A stretch of DNA of 64,000 nucleotides from Caballeronia fortuita (lineage in GTDB: Bacteria > Pseudomonadota > Gammaproteobacteria > Burkholderiales > Burkholderiaceae). The DNA is taken from assembly GCF_001544835.2 (NCBI RefSeq), contig NZ_FCNX02000001.1, positions 744,001 through 808,000 on the forward strand, given 5' to 3'. Positions within the stretch are counted from its first letter, which is position 1. Each line of letters opens with the position of its first letter. Shown piece after piece: positions 8,800 through 17,070 of this stretch. Made by a program: the position numbers and the translations under genes. The notes beneath the pieces are model-generated. The model had not been told where the DNA came from. It made no database searches and saw only the letters and a program-made list of their open reading frames with translations.

Positions 8800-9888
8800 C
8801 TAAAAGTCTGGATACAAACGCGCGCGATTGAAGATGCGCGCCGGATCGAACGCAACTTTCAATCCACGATGAATCTTCATGAGCGGCGCGGGCAGCGGCG
8901 TGAAGACGCCCGCATTGCGATCGTAGGCGGAGCCGGCGCGGAAGATCGTCGCGTGGCCGCCCGCCTGCTTCGCGCTGATGCGCACGGTTTGCGGATCGGT
9001 GTCGGTGATCCACCAGCGCTGCGCGCCGCCCCATTCCATCAATTGCGCGCCCGGCAGATGCAGCGGCTCGGCGATCGACGGCAGCGCGAGCCGCCACAGC
9101 GCCGAACGCGGCTCGATCACGGCGAAGAACGGATCGGTCTGCTCGCGCATGCCGATCCAGAAGCGGTCGGCTTCGACGGCATCGACGACTTCGCCGCCGA
9201 GCGTGTTGCGCGCGGTCTTCACGGCGGCCTCCGCGCCCGCGAGACGCAGCGCGAGCGTGCCGTCGCGCCATGCGCTGCCGCAGATCGGCAGCGGATGGCC
9301 GCCCCATTCGTTGAGCTTGCGCACGCCGTCTGTTGCGTGCATGTCGAACTTCAGCGTGGCTTCGGCGACGGGGCGCGGCAGCACCTTGATCGACAGTTCC
9401 AGGATCAGCCCGAGCGTGCCGAGCGATCCGGCGAGCAGGCGCGACACGTCATAGCCCGCGACGTTCTTCACCACTTGCCCGCCGAAGTGCAGCACCTGTC
9501 CGTGCCCGTTCATGATGACCGCGCCGAGCACGAAATCGCGCGGCGCGCCGGTCCACGCGCGGCGCGGGCCGGCGAGTCCCGCGGCGATGCAGCCGCCGAG
9601 CGTCGCGTTGCGCCCGAAATGCGGCGGCTCGAACGGCAGCATCTGATTGTGCTCGCGCAGCGCGGCTTCGATTTCGGCGAGCGGCGTGCCGCTTTTCGCG
9701 GTGATGACGAGCTCCGCCGGATCGTAGGCGATGATGCCGCGCCAGGCGCGCGTGTCGAGAATCTCTCCCTGGAGCGTCTGACCGTACCAGTCCTTGGTGC
9801 CGCCGCCGCGAATGCGCAGCAGCGCACCGGTTTCGGTGGCCCGGGCGATCCTCTCCGACCAGCCGGCGACGATGTCGTCCTGTTCCAT
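8800..9888 (-). CDS. glcE: Glycolate oxidase FAD-binding subunit GlcE
   Basis: The protein is 362 residues with an FAD-binding type 4 (PCMH) domain: LRIRGGGTKDWYG, LVITAKSGTPLAEIEAAL, and the pocket motif FGRNATLGGCIAAGLAGPRRAWTG split over residues about 92-115. It is the second flavin subunit of glycolate oxidase and is required for GlcDEF activity. The ATG at 9888 was chosen because sequence upstream of it is low-complexity and not family-like. It lies between glcD (110-base gap) and glcF (8-base gap). Confidence 0.94.
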   Translation of the reverse strand: MEQDDIVAGWSERIARATETGALLRIRGGGTKDWYGQTLQGEILDTRAWRGIIAYDPAELVITAKSGTPLAEIEAALREHNQMLPFEPPHFGRNATLGGCIAAGLAGPRRAWTGAPRDFVLGAVIMNGHGQVLHFGGQVVKNVAGYDVSRLLAGSLGTLGLILELSIKVLPRPVAEATLKFDMHATDGVRKLNEWGGHPLPICGSAWRDGTLALRLAGAEAAVKTARNTLGGEVVDAVEADRFWIGMREQTDPFFAVIEPRSALWRLALPSIAEPLHLPGAQLMEWGGAQRWWITDTDPQTVRISAKQAGGHATIFRAGSAYDRNAGVFTPLPAPLMKIHRGLKVAFDPARIFNRARLYPDF

Positions 9889-9998
9889 GGATGTTCCGCT
9901 CTCGAATTCTGGTTTTCTATGGCAGTCCGGTCGATTGTACCGGCCGCTTAACCGCGCCACACGCGGGGAAACGTGGATAGCGGAACGCGTTCCCTTGG

Positions 9999-11543
9999 CT
10001 AGAAGCGCGGCAATTCCGGATGCGGCAAGAGCCCGCCGCGCACGTGCATCTTCCCGTACTCGGCGCAGCGCGCGCGTGTCGGAATGCCCTTGTCGGGATT
10101 GAGCAGGCCCGGCGGATCGAATGCGTGCTTCACGGCGAAGAACGCGTCGCGCTCTTCCGGCGAGAACTGCACGCACATCGAATTGATTTTTTCGATGCCC
10201 ACGCCGTGTTCGCCCGTCACCGTGCCGCCCAGTTCGACGCAGCATTCGAGGATGTCGCAGCCGAACGCTTCGGCGCGATGCCATTCGTCGAGATCGTTGC
10301 CGTTGAAGAGAATCAGCGGATGCATGTTGCCGTCGCCGGCATGGAACACGTTGATGCAGCGCAGCGCATACTTCTTCTCCATTTCTTCGATGCGCGCGAG
10401 CAGCGGCCCGATCGCGCGGCGCGGCACCGTGCCGTCCATGCAGTAGTAGTCCGGCGAGATGCGGCCCGCCGCCGGGAACGCGTTCTTGCGGCCCGACCAG
10501 AACTTGAGCCGCTCGGCTTCCGATCGCGAAATCTGGATGCGCGATGCGCCATGCTCCCGCAGCACCGCCGTCATGCGGACGATTTCCTCGGCGACTTCGT
10601 CATGCGTGCCGTCGGATTCGCAGAGCAGGATCGCGGCGGCGTCGAGATCGTAGCCCGCGTTGACGAATTCCTCGACGGCGCGCGTCGCGGGCTTGTCCAT
10701 CATTTCGAGGCCGGCCGGGATGATGCCCGCCGCGACGATCGCCGCCACCGCGTTGCCGCCTTTCACGACATCGTCGAAGCTCGCCATGATGACCTGCGCC
10801 GTCTGCGGCTTCGGAATGAGCTTGACGATGATCTCGGTGACGATCGCGAACATGCCTTCGCTGCCGATCAGCACCGCGAGCAGATCGAGGCCGGGCGCGT
10901 CGGGGCCGAGCGAGCCGAATTCGACGACATCGCCGTCCATCGTCACCGCGCGCACGCGCAGCACGTTATGAACCGTGAGTCCGTATTTCAGACAATGCAC
11001 GCCGCCCGAGTTCTCCGAAACGTTGCCGCCGATCGTGCATGCGATCTGCGACGACGGATCCGGCGCGTAGTACAAACCGTAAGGCGCGGCGGCCTCCGAT
11101 ATCGCGAGGTTGCGCACGCCCGGCTGCACGGTCGCGGTGCGCGCGTAAGGATCGACTTCGACGATCTTCCGAAAGCGCGCGAGCGACAGCACGATGCCGT
11201 GGCGAATCGGCATGGCGCCGCCGGAGAGGCCGGTGCCCGCGCCGCGCGGCACGATCGGCACGGCGAGGCGCGCGCAGATCTGCACGACGCGCTGCACCTG
11301 CGCTTCGGTTTCCGGCAACGCGACCGCGAGCGGCAGACGCCGATACGCGGCGAGACCGTCGCACTCGTAGGCGGCGGTGTCTTCGTCCCGAAAAAGCAGG
11401 CAGTGCGTCGGCAGCACGGCCATCAGCGCCTGCACGACATCACGCTGACGCGCGGCGAGTTGGTCCTCGCTCAGTTCGGGCGCGTCTTCGTGCGGCAGAT
11501 TGGGTGATATCTGCTCGGGTTTGAGCTCGTCGGGTGCGTTCAC
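9999..11543 (-). CDS. glcD: Glycolate oxidase catalytic flavoprotein subunit GlcD
   Basis: The protein is 514 residues. The PCMH FAD domain shows PIVPRGAGTGLSGGAMP and IACTIGGNVSENSGGVHCLKYG in pieces. The C-terminal FAD-oxidase domain ends with NVFHAGDGNMHP and GGTVTGEHGVGIEK. These are standard features of GlcD, which oxidises glycolate and, in some bacteria, D-lactate. It heads the glcDEF set on the minus strand and follows a related oxidase gene by 68 bases. Confidence 0.95.
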   Translation of the reverse strand: MNAPDELKPEQISPNLPHEDAPELSEDQLAARQRDVVQALMAVLPTHCLLFRDEDTAAYECDGLAAYRRLPLAVALPETEAQVQRVVQICARLAVPIVPRGAGTGLSGGAMPIRHGIVLSLARFRKIVEVDPYARTATVQPGVRNLAISEAAAPYGLYYAPDPSSQIACTIGGNVSENSGGVHCLKYGLTVHNVLRVRAVTMDGDVVEFGSLGPDAPGLDLLAVLIGSEGMFAIVTEIIVKLIPKPQTAQVIMASFDDVVKGGNAVAAIVAAGIIPAGLEMMDKPATRAVEEFVNAGYDLDAAAILLCESDGTHDEVAEEIVRMTAVLREHGASRIQISRSEAERLKFWSGRKNAFPAAGRISPDYYCMDGTVPRRAIGPLLARIEEMEKKYALRCINVFHAGDGNMHPLILFNGNDLDEWHRAEAFGCDILECCVELGGTVTGEHGVGIEKINSMCVQFSPEERDAFFAVKHAFDPPGLLNPDKGIPTRARCAEYGKMHVRGGLLPHPELPRF

Positions 11544-11611
11544 GTCTCCTCCTTTTTCGATGCCTGCGCTGTCGGCGCGCTTATGTCATGTGTGCATCTT
11601 GCGCGACTTCG

Positions 11612-13030
11612 TCAGCCTTCGAAAGCGAAGATTTTCCCCGGGTTCATCAGATTCTTCGGATCGAGCGCCTGCTTGATCGCGCGCATCGTATCGACGGCGT
11701 CCGCGCCGTGTTCATCGACGAGAAAGCCCATCTTGTGCAGCCCAACGCCGTGCTCGCCCGTGCACGTGCCGCCCATCTTGAGCGCGCGTCCGACAATCAG
11801 CCGGTTGGTGCGCTCGGCTTCTTCCAGCTCTTCGGGCTTGGCCGGATCGAGCAACATCGCGACGTGGAAGTTGCCGTCGCCCACATGGCCGACGATCGGG
11901 CTCGGCAAGTACGAGCCTTGCAAGTCCTTTTCGGTTTCCTCGACGCATTCGGCGAGGCGCGAGATCGGCACGCAGACATCGGTCGTGACGGCGCGGCAGC
12001 CGGGCTTCAGTTGCAGCATCGCGAAGTAGGCGGAGTGGCGCGCGTTCCAGAGACGGCTGCGGTCTTCGGGGCGCGTCGCCCATTCGAAGTCTTCGCCCTT
12101 GTTCTCCGCAACGATGTCCTGCACGGTCTGCGCCTGTTCCGCGACGCCGGATTCGGTGCCGTGAAACTCGAAGAACAGCATCGGCGATTCGCGCAGCGTC
12201 AGGTTCGAATGTTTGTTGATGGCGCGCACGGCGAGTTTGTCGACGAATTCGACGCGCGCGATCGGCACGCCCATCTGGATCGTTTCGATGACGGCGCGCA
12301 CGGCGTCGCCCATCGACGGAAACGCGCACACGGCCGCCGAAATCGCTTCGGGCTGCGGATAGAGGCGCACGGTAATTTCAGTGATGACGCCGAGCGTGCC
12401 TTCGGAGCCGACGAAAAGGCGCGTGAGGTCGTAACCCGCCGACGATTTGCGTGCCCGCGTGCCCGTCTTGATGATGCGGCCATCGGCGAGGACGACGGTG
12501 AGCGCGAGGACGTTTTCGCGCATCGAACCGTAGCGCACGGCGTTGGTGCCGGAGGCGCGCGTCGCGGACATGCCGCCGATGCTCGCGTCCGCGCCGGGAT
12601 CGATCGGGAAGAAGAGGCCGGTGTCCTTGAGCGCTTCGTTCAGTTGCTTGCGCGAGATGCCGGGCTGCACGGTGACTGTGAGGTCTTCGGCGTTGATCGA
12701 GACGACCTGATTCATCTCCGACAAGTCGATGGAGACGCCGCCTTGCACCGCGAGCAGATGCCCTTCGAGCGACGAGCCGTTGCCGTAGGGAATGATCGGC
12801 ACGTCGTGTTCTGCGCAGAGTTTGACGATGGTCTGGACTTCGTCGGTGCTGCGCGCGAAGACGACGGCGTCGGGCAGTTGCGGATCGAACGGTGATTCGT
12901 CGCGGCCGTGGTGTTCGCGCACGGCTTGCGCGGTGGAGACGCGGTCGGCGAATTGCTGCTTCAGTGCATCGAGAAGCGCGGCGGGGAAGGGGCGTTTCTG
13001 GAGCGCCTGATGTTCGGTGGGGTGATTCAC
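11612..13030 (-). CDS. FAD-linked D-lactate dehydrogenase-type oxidase
   Basis: This 472-residue flavoprotein is related to GlcD and mitochondrial-type D-lactate dehydrogenase (cytochrome). The FAD loop is VPIIPYGNGSSLEGHLLA; the second pocket is PGADASIGGMSATRASGTNAVRYG in parts. The C-terminal domain ends with VGHVGDGNFHVAML and GGTCTGEHGVGLHKMGFL. YGNGSSLEG with the ASGTNAVRYG block is more like D-lactate dehydrogenase than GlcD. The exact substrate (D-lactate or another 2-hydroxy acid) cannot be fixed from sequence. It is first in the apparent dld-glcDEF-yggS-proC run and is divergent from the adenosyltransferase gene. Confidence 0.88.
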   Translation of the reverse strand: MNHPTEHQALQKRPFPAALLDALKQQFADRVSTAQAVREHHGRDESPFDPQLPDAVVFARSTDEVQTIVKLCAEHDVPIIPYGNGSSLEGHLLAVQGGVSIDLSEMNQVVSINAEDLTVTVQPGISRKQLNEALKDTGLFFPIDPGADASIGGMSATRASGTNAVRYGSMRENVLALTVVLADGRIIKTGTRARKSSAGYDLTRLFVGSEGTLGVITEITVRLYPQPEAISAAVCAFPSMGDAVRAVIETIQMGVPIARVEFVDKLAVRAINKHSNLTLRESPMLFFEFHGTESGVAEQAQTVQDIVAENKGEDFEWATRPEDRSRLWNARHSAYFAMLQLKPGCRAVTTDVCVPISRLAECVEETEKDLQGSYLPSPIVGHVGDGNFHVAMLLDPAKPEELEEAERTNRLIVGRALKMGGTCTGEHGVGLHKMGFLVDEHGADAVDTMRAIKQALDPKNLMNPGKIFAFEG

Positions 13031-13123
13031 GAATTGTCTCCGGGCGGGGCGGCTTTGGCGTCTGTCTGGGCGCGGGATGTTTATCTCATTTTACGCCGTT
13101 GAGGCACTGGCCGGCGCGGCGGG

Positions 13124-13151
13124 CTTTTGCGCAGAGGCGCGTGCCTATAAT
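13124..13151 (+). promoter_or_regulatory. Sigma-70-type promoter for the adenosyltransferase gene
   Basis: A perfect -10 box TATAAT lies at 13146-13151, with a poor -35 (CTTTTG, 13124-13129) at 16-base spacing. It is 35 bases before the start codon. The same TATAATGGG string appears before hemH. Confidence 0.6.
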
Positions 13152-13185
13152 GGGCCGGTTTTGTCTGCTGACCAGGGAGTCGATG

Positions 13186-13746
13186 ATGGGCCACCGCTTG
13201 AGCAAGATCGCCACACGCACCGGCGATGATGGAACGACGGGTCTGGGCGACGGAAGCCGCGTTTCGAAGGACGATGCGAGGATCGCCGCGATCGGGGATG
13301 TGGATGAGTTGAATTCGTGCATCGGCGTTTTGCTTTGTGAGGCGATGCCGAGCGATGTTCGGGATGCGCTTACTCGGATTCAGAACGATTTGTTCGATCT
13401 TGGCGGGGAATTGTCGATTCCGGGGCATTCGATGATTCAGGAATCGCATCTTGCGCAACTTGATGCGTGGCTGGAAGAGTACAACGCTACTTTGCCGCCG
13501 TTGACGGAGTTTATTTTGCCGGGCGGATCGAGAGCGGCGGCATTGGCGCATGTCGCGCGCACTGTCTGTAGGAGAGCGGAGCGGGCGATTGTGGCGCTCG
13601 GGCGTGTCGAGCCTGCCGGAGTTAATGAAGCGCCGCGCAGGTATGTAAATCGGTTGTCGGATTTGATGTTTGTGTGGGCGCGCGTGTTGAATCGGGCGGA
13701 TGGTGGGGTTGACGTACTATGGGGCGGTCCTTCGCAGCCTGAATAA
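13186..13746 (+). CDS. ATP:cob(I)alamin adenosyltransferase, PduO/MMAB type
   Basis: The enzyme transfers the adenosyl group of ATP to cob(I)alamin to make coenzyme B12. The protein is 186 residues. The ATP-binding N-terminus KIATRTGDDGTTGLGDGSRVSKDD and the helical-bundle signatures IGDVDELNS, FILPGGSRAAA, VCRRAERA and YVNRLSDLMFVWAR are diagnostic of the PduO family. ATG 13186 is preferred over ATG 13183 because AGGGAG (13174-13179) is then 6 bases away. Codon use is softer than in neighbours, with many T/G third bases and a tandem AGG-AGA arginine pair, increasingly so toward the 3' end. A GC drop continues beyond the stop. Confidence 0.93.
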   Translation: MGHRLSKIATRTGDDGTTGLGDGSRVSKDDARIAAIGDVDELNSCIGVLLCEAMPSDVRDALTRIQNDLFDLGGELSIPGHSMIQESHLAQLDAWLEEYNATLPPLTEFILPGGSRAAALAHVARTVCRRAERAIVALGRVEPAGVNEAPRRYVNRLSDLMFVWARVLNRADGGVDVLWGGPSQPE

Positions 13747-14068
13747 CCCGGACGGGAGCTTCGGTAATAATTGACGAATATTATTGCGCAGACAATTGTT
13801 GAAAAAACGCCAAAACAAAATTCGAGATTCGCGAGTTTGCACACTTCAAGAAAAATATGCGACGTTGTAGGCGGCGCGAATGATTGCATCATAATTACTC
13901 GTATATTACGAAGATTTTATTGAATGCGGTGTGAAAGGACGGGACGTGCACAATATATTTCTTTAGCGGCGGATAGGGCCGCGCCACATAAGGCGCGGGA
14001 CGAATTTGATGATGTCGTCAGTCACCGGCAGAAACGCTGCGAAAAGCCGCCTGAGCGGCTTTGTATCG
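13747..14068 (+). other. AT-rich gap between convergent genes
   Basis: No credible gene is visible in these 322 bases, although most of it is far more AT-rich than the surroundings. It holds AATAAT/ATTATT (13766-13771, 13780-13785), TCGTA/TACGA (13899-13903, 13907-13911) and a GC stem CCGCGCC/GGCGCGG (13979-13985, 13992-13998). The last could end the adenosyltransferase transcript but lacks a T-tract. The aroG terminator is at its right end. Confidence 0.5.
14041..14062 (-). terminator. Rho-independent terminator of aroG
   Basis: The stem AAAGCCGC (14043-14050) / GCGGCTTT (14055-14062) has a 4-base loop. Read on the minus strand it ends in a run of T. It begins 7 bases beyond the aroG stop. 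Confidence 0.88.
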
Positions 14069-15142
14069 TTAGTTTCCGCTGCGCCGCGTTACGCGTCGTT
14101 GTTTTACAGCCTCCGCCAGCCCTTCCAGCAGCCCCACGCTCTCCTCCCACCCGATACAAGCATCGGTGATGCTCTGCCCATACGTCAGTTCACAACCTTC
14201 CTTCAAATCCTGCCTCCCAGCAACAAGATGCGACTCCACCATCACGCCCACGATCCGCTCATCCCCCGCAGCAAGCTGCTTGCCGATATCCTCACAAACC
14301 GGAATCTGATTCTCATGCTTCTTCGAGCTATTAGCATGACTGGCATCGATCATCAACCGCGCAGCTAAACCCGCCTTGCCGATATCCGAGCAAGCCGCAT
14401 CGACACTAGCGGCATCATAATTCGGCGCTTTACCTCCGCGCAAAATGATATGGCAATCTTCATTGCCGGCAGTAGAAACAATCGCCGAATGCCCGCCCTT
14501 CGTGACAGAAAGAAAATGATGCGGTTGTGAAGCGGCTTTGATGGCATCGACGGCGATCTTCACATTACCATCCGTGCCATTCTTGAACCCCACAGGACAC
14601 GATAACCCGGAAGCCAATTCTCGATGCACCTGCGATTCGGTCGTACGCGCCCCAATCGCCCCCCAGGAAATCAGATCGGCGATGTACTGCGGACTAATCA
14701 TATCGAGGTACTCGGTCCCCGCCGGCAGCCCGAGCTCATTGATATGCATGAGCAACTCGCGCGCAGCGCGTAACCCGTCATTGATCTTGAAGCTGTTATC
14801 CATATACGGATCGTTGATGAGCCCCTTCCATCCAACCGTCGTGCGCGGCTTCTCGAAGTACACGCGCATTACGATCTCGAGTTCGCCAGCAAAGCGACGA
14901 CGCTGCTCGATCAACCTTCCCGCATACTCCATCGCCGCGCGAGGATCATGAATAGAGCAGGGCCCGATGATGACGATCAACCGGTCATCCATCCCGTGAA
15001 GAATGCGATGCATCGACTGCCGCGCGTTGTAGATCAGCTCCGAAACCGGCTCGGCGCAAGGAAACTCGCGGATCAGATGCGCGGGCGGCGTCAGCTCTTT
15101 CAATTCACGGATGCGAACGTCATCGGTATTGTGCGGGGGCAT
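14069..15142 (-). CDS. aroG: 3-deoxy-7-phosphoheptulonate (DAHP) synthase, class I AroFGH type
   Basis: The enzyme condenses phosphoenolpyruvate and erythrose-4-phosphate, the entry step of the shikimate pathway to Phe, Tyr and Trp. The protein is 357 residues, as in E. coli AroG/F/H. Family motifs are DRLIVIIGPCSIHDP, MRVYFEKPRTTVGWKGLINDP in parts, ARTTESQVHRELASGL, GFKNGTDGN and DASHANSSKKH. Which aromatic amino acid inhibits the enzyme cannot be told from this. The start at 15142 lies after AGCAGGAG at good spacing. The gene is preceded by a leader-peptide attenuator described separately and is followed by its own terminator. Confidence 0.96.
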   Translation of the reverse strand: MPPHNTDDVRIRELKELTPPAHLIREFPCAEPVSELIYNARQSMHRILHGMDDRLIVIIGPCSIHDPRAAMEYAGRLIEQRRRFAGELEIVMRVYFEKPRTTVGWKGLINDPYMDNSFKINDGLRAARELLMHINELGLPAGTEYLDMISPQYIADLISWGAIGARTTESQVHRELASGLSCPVGFKNGTDGNVKIAVDAIKAASQPHHFLSVTKGGHSAIVSTAGNEDCHIILRGGKAPNYDAASVDAACSDIGKAGLAARLMIDASHANSSKKHENQIPVCEDIGKQLAAGDERIVGVMVESHLVAGRQDLKEGCELTYGQSITDACIGWEESVGLLEGLAEAVKQRRVTRRSGN

Positions 15143-15185
15143 TTCGGTTCTCCTGCTGCGCGTGCTATTCGAACTAAAGAAGGCG

Positions 15186-15217
15186 AAAAAAAAACCGCCA
15201 GACTCGCTGGCGGTTTT
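15186..15217 (-). terminator. Attenuator terminator in the aroG leader
   Basis: On the minus strand an 11-bp perfect stem (15217-15207 with 15201-15191) closes a 5-base loop and runs directly into nine consecutive U (15194-15186). It lies 44 bases before the aroG start codon, so it would stop transcription before the gene unless an alternative fold forms. Confidence 0.92.
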
Positions 15218-15346
15218 CTCGGGAATTCGGTTTGTTCAACCTGTGTACGACTCACCCTCTCGATCCGCCAGCGGTCTGAGATGCCAAAAGAAATAAAAAT
15301 AAAACTTGGCGGACATGATGGTTCGAAGGCGTGTCAAAAAGTTGTG
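15205..15346 (-). promoter_or_regulatory. Ribosome-mediated attenuator of aroG (segments 1-4)
   Basis: The minus-strand leader RNA holds mutually exclusive pairings. Segment 1 (UCCGCCA, 15313-15307) can pair with segment 2 (UGGCGGA, 15270-15264), 7 bp. Segment 2 (CGCUGGCGG, 15273-15265) can instead pair with segment 3 (CCGCCAGCG, 15213-15205), 9 bp perfect. Segment 3 also forms the terminator stem with segment 4. Ribosomes slowed at the aromatic codons just upstream of segment 2 would leave it free to capture segment 3, disrupting the terminator and allowing aroG transcription. The stop codon lies between segments 2 and 3, later than in trpL, so details of the relieved state may differ. Confidence 0.82.
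15236..15316 (-). CDS. Aromatic-rich leader peptide of aroG (26 aa)
   Basis: The frame encodes 26 residues beginning MSAKFYFYFFWHLRPL and ending with TGA at 15238-15236. Codons 5-11 are seven consecutive aromatic residues: three Phe/Tyr alternations, a second Phe and a Trp. Such density is not expected by chance and is the hallmark of attenuation leader peptides such as PheL. The start is about 30 bases after the predicted transcription start. No strong Shine-Dalgarno is seen before ATG, the weakest part of the case. The product is regulatory and probably has no function as a protein. Confidence 0.85.
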   Translation of the reverse strand: MSAKFYFYFFWHLRPLADREGESYTG

Positions 15347-15352
15347 ACTGCT

Positions 15353-15382
15353 TTTATAACCTCAAACGTACGGCGCTGACAA
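15353..15382 (-). promoter_or_regulatory. Promoter of the aroG leader transcript
   Basis: On the minus strand the -35 TTGTCA (15382-15377) and -10 TATAAA (15358-15353) are separated by 18 bases; each matches the sigma-70 consensus at 5 of 6 positions. The predicted start is near 15346, giving an RNA leader of about 200 bases before aroG. Confidence 0.75.
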
Positions 15383-15408
15383 CCCCGCGACTACGAGAAC
15401 GCGGACAA

Positions 15409-15468
15409 TCCGCATCGGACCTTGCGGCGACACCGCAAAAACACGCATCCGATGCGGAAAATCCGCAT
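15409..15468 (-). repeat. Cluster of inverted repeats after tldD
   Basis: TCCGCATCGGA (15409-15419) and TCCGATGCGGA (15448-15458) are perfect 11-bp inverted copies. Between them TTGCGG/CCGCAA forms a second small hairpin. ATGCGGA (15452-15458) can alternatively pair with TCCGCAT (15462-15468). The cluster begins 4 bases after the tldD stop and probably ends tldD transcription or insulates it from the aroG promoter. Confidence 0.6.
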
Positions 15469-15471
15469 AGA

Positions 15472-16938
15472 TCACACCGTCCCGCCGACCGTCATCTTCT
15501 CGATGCGCAACGTCGGCTGACCGACGCCCACCGGCACGCTCTGGCCTTCCTTGCCGCACACGCCGACGCCGCTATCGAGCGACATATCGTTGCCGATCAT
15601 CGTCACGTACTTGAGCGACTCCGGCCCGCTGCCGATCAGCGTCGCGCCTTTCACCGGATACGTGATCTTGCCGTTCTCGATCATGTACGCCTCGGACGCC
15701 GAGAACACGAACTTGCCGTTGGTGATATCGACCTGACCGCCGCCGAAATTCACCGCGTACAAGCCGTTTTTCACCGACGCGAGAATCTCCTGCGGATCCT
15801 TGTCGCCGTTGAGCATGTACGTGTTCGTCATGCGCGGCATCGGCAGCGCGGCGTACGATTCGCGGCGCGCATTGCCCGTCACGGGCATCTTCATCAGGCG
15901 CGCGTTCAACGAATCCTGAATGTAGCCCTTGAGAATGCCGTCTTCGATCAGCGTCGTGCACTGCGTCGGATTGCCTTCGTCGTCGATGTTGAGCGAGCCG
16001 CGCCGGTTCGGCAGCGTGCCGTCATCGACGACCGTGACGCCTTTCGCCGCGACCTGCTCGCCGATCATCCCCGCGAACGCCGACGATCCCTTGCGGTTGA
16101 AATCGCCTTCCAGCCCGTGCCCGACCGCCTCGTGCAGCAACACGCCCGGCCAGCCCGGCCCGAGCACGACGGTCATCGCGCCGGCCGGAGCGGGGCGCGC
16201 TTCGAGATTGACGAGCGCGGCATGCACGGCATCGTCGACGTACTTCTGCAGGATCGCATCCGTGAAATAGCCGTAGTCGTAACGTCCGCCGCCGCCGCCG
16301 GTGCCGATCTCGCGCCGGCCGTTCTGCTCGGCGATCACCGTGACCGACACGCGCACGAGCGGGCGCACATCCGCCGCGAGCGCGCCATCGCTGCGCGCGA
16401 CGAGCACGACGTCGTATTCGCCGGCCATGCCCGCCATCACCTGCGTGATGCGCGGATCCTTGGCGCGCGCCATCTGCTCGACGCGTTCCAGCAGCTTCAC
16501 CTTCGCCGTCGCATCGAGCGAATGGAGCGGATCGGCGGCGAGGTACAGATCGCGGCCCGACACGCCCGTGAGCGAGCTCGCCGGCTTGACCTTGTGCTTG
16601 CCGCCGCCCGCCTTTGCGATCGCGCGCGTCGCGAGTGCGGCTTGGCGGATGGATTCGGGCGAAAGGTCATCGGAATAGGCGAACGCCGTGCGCTCGCCGG
16701 ACACGGCGCGCACGCCGACGCCCTGATCGATGCTGAAACTGCCCGATTTGACGATGCCTTCTTCGAGGCTCCACGCTTCGCTGCGCGTGGACTGGAAATA
16801 GAGATCCGCGTAATCGACGCGATGCGTGAAGATTTCCGCGAGCGTGCGGGTGATCAACCCTTCGTCGAGGCCGTAGGGCGTCAGCAAAACGTCCTTCGCC
16901 GTGACCAGGTTGCGAATGCCGGGTTCGATGATGTTCAT
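15472..16938 (-). CDS. tldD: Metalloprotease TldD (with PmbA/TldE family partner elsewhere)
   Basis: TldD forms a heterodimeric metalloprotease with TldE (PmbA) that degrades unfolded or modified peptides. The protein is 488 residues. The zinc-binding HExxxH is seen as [14 protein letters not shown], and the C-terminal region has [21 protein letters not shown], as in TldD. The start ATG at 16938 gives [21 protein letters not shown]. No tldE is in the window, which is usual. It follows the nitrilase gene by 132 bases. Confidence 0.95.
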   Translation of the reverse strand: MNIIEPGIRNLVTAKDVLLTPYGLDEGLITRTLAEIFTHRVDYADLYFQSTRSEAWSLEEGIVKSGSFSIDQGVGVRAVSGERTAFAYSDDLSPESIRQAALATRAIAKAGGGKHKVKPASSLTGVSGRDLYLAADPLHSLDATAKVKLLERVEQMARAKDPRITQVMAGMAGEYDVVLVARSDGALAADVRPLVRVSVTVIAEQNGRREIGTGGGGGRYDYGYFTDAILQKYVDDAVHAALVNLEARPAPAGAMTVVLGPGWPGVLLHEAVGHGLEGDFNRKGSSAFAGMIGEQVAAKGVTVVDDGTLPNRRGSLNIDDEGNPTQCTTLIEDGILKGYIQDSLNARLMKMPVTGNARRESYAALPMPRMTNTYMLNGDKDPQEILASVKNGLYAVNFGGGQVDITNGKFVFSASEAYMIENGKITYPVKGATLIGSGPESLKYVTMIGNDMSLDSGVGVCGKEGQSVPVGVGQPTLRIEKMTVGGTV

Positions 16939-17070
16939 GCGGTGCCTATTGCGTGTTCTGTGACGTTCGATGATATTTCAGACGATTTGCAGCCCAAATG
17001 TGCAGCCTATTCTAAGGGCTCATTGCGTCAGGTCATGTGCGGGGAAAAACCCGCGTCTTCAAGTTGCGTT

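Noticed and set aside
13437..13892. 151-codon minus-strand frame overlapping the adenosyltransferase gene
   Set aside because: More than half is antisense to a clear enzyme and the rest lies in an AT-rich gap without a ribosome-binding site.
15328..15337. A perfect TTGACA (minus strand) near 15332-15337 as an alternative aroG -35
   Set aside because: No -10 box lies 16-18 bases downstream; the upstream TTGTCA/TATAAA pair is better.
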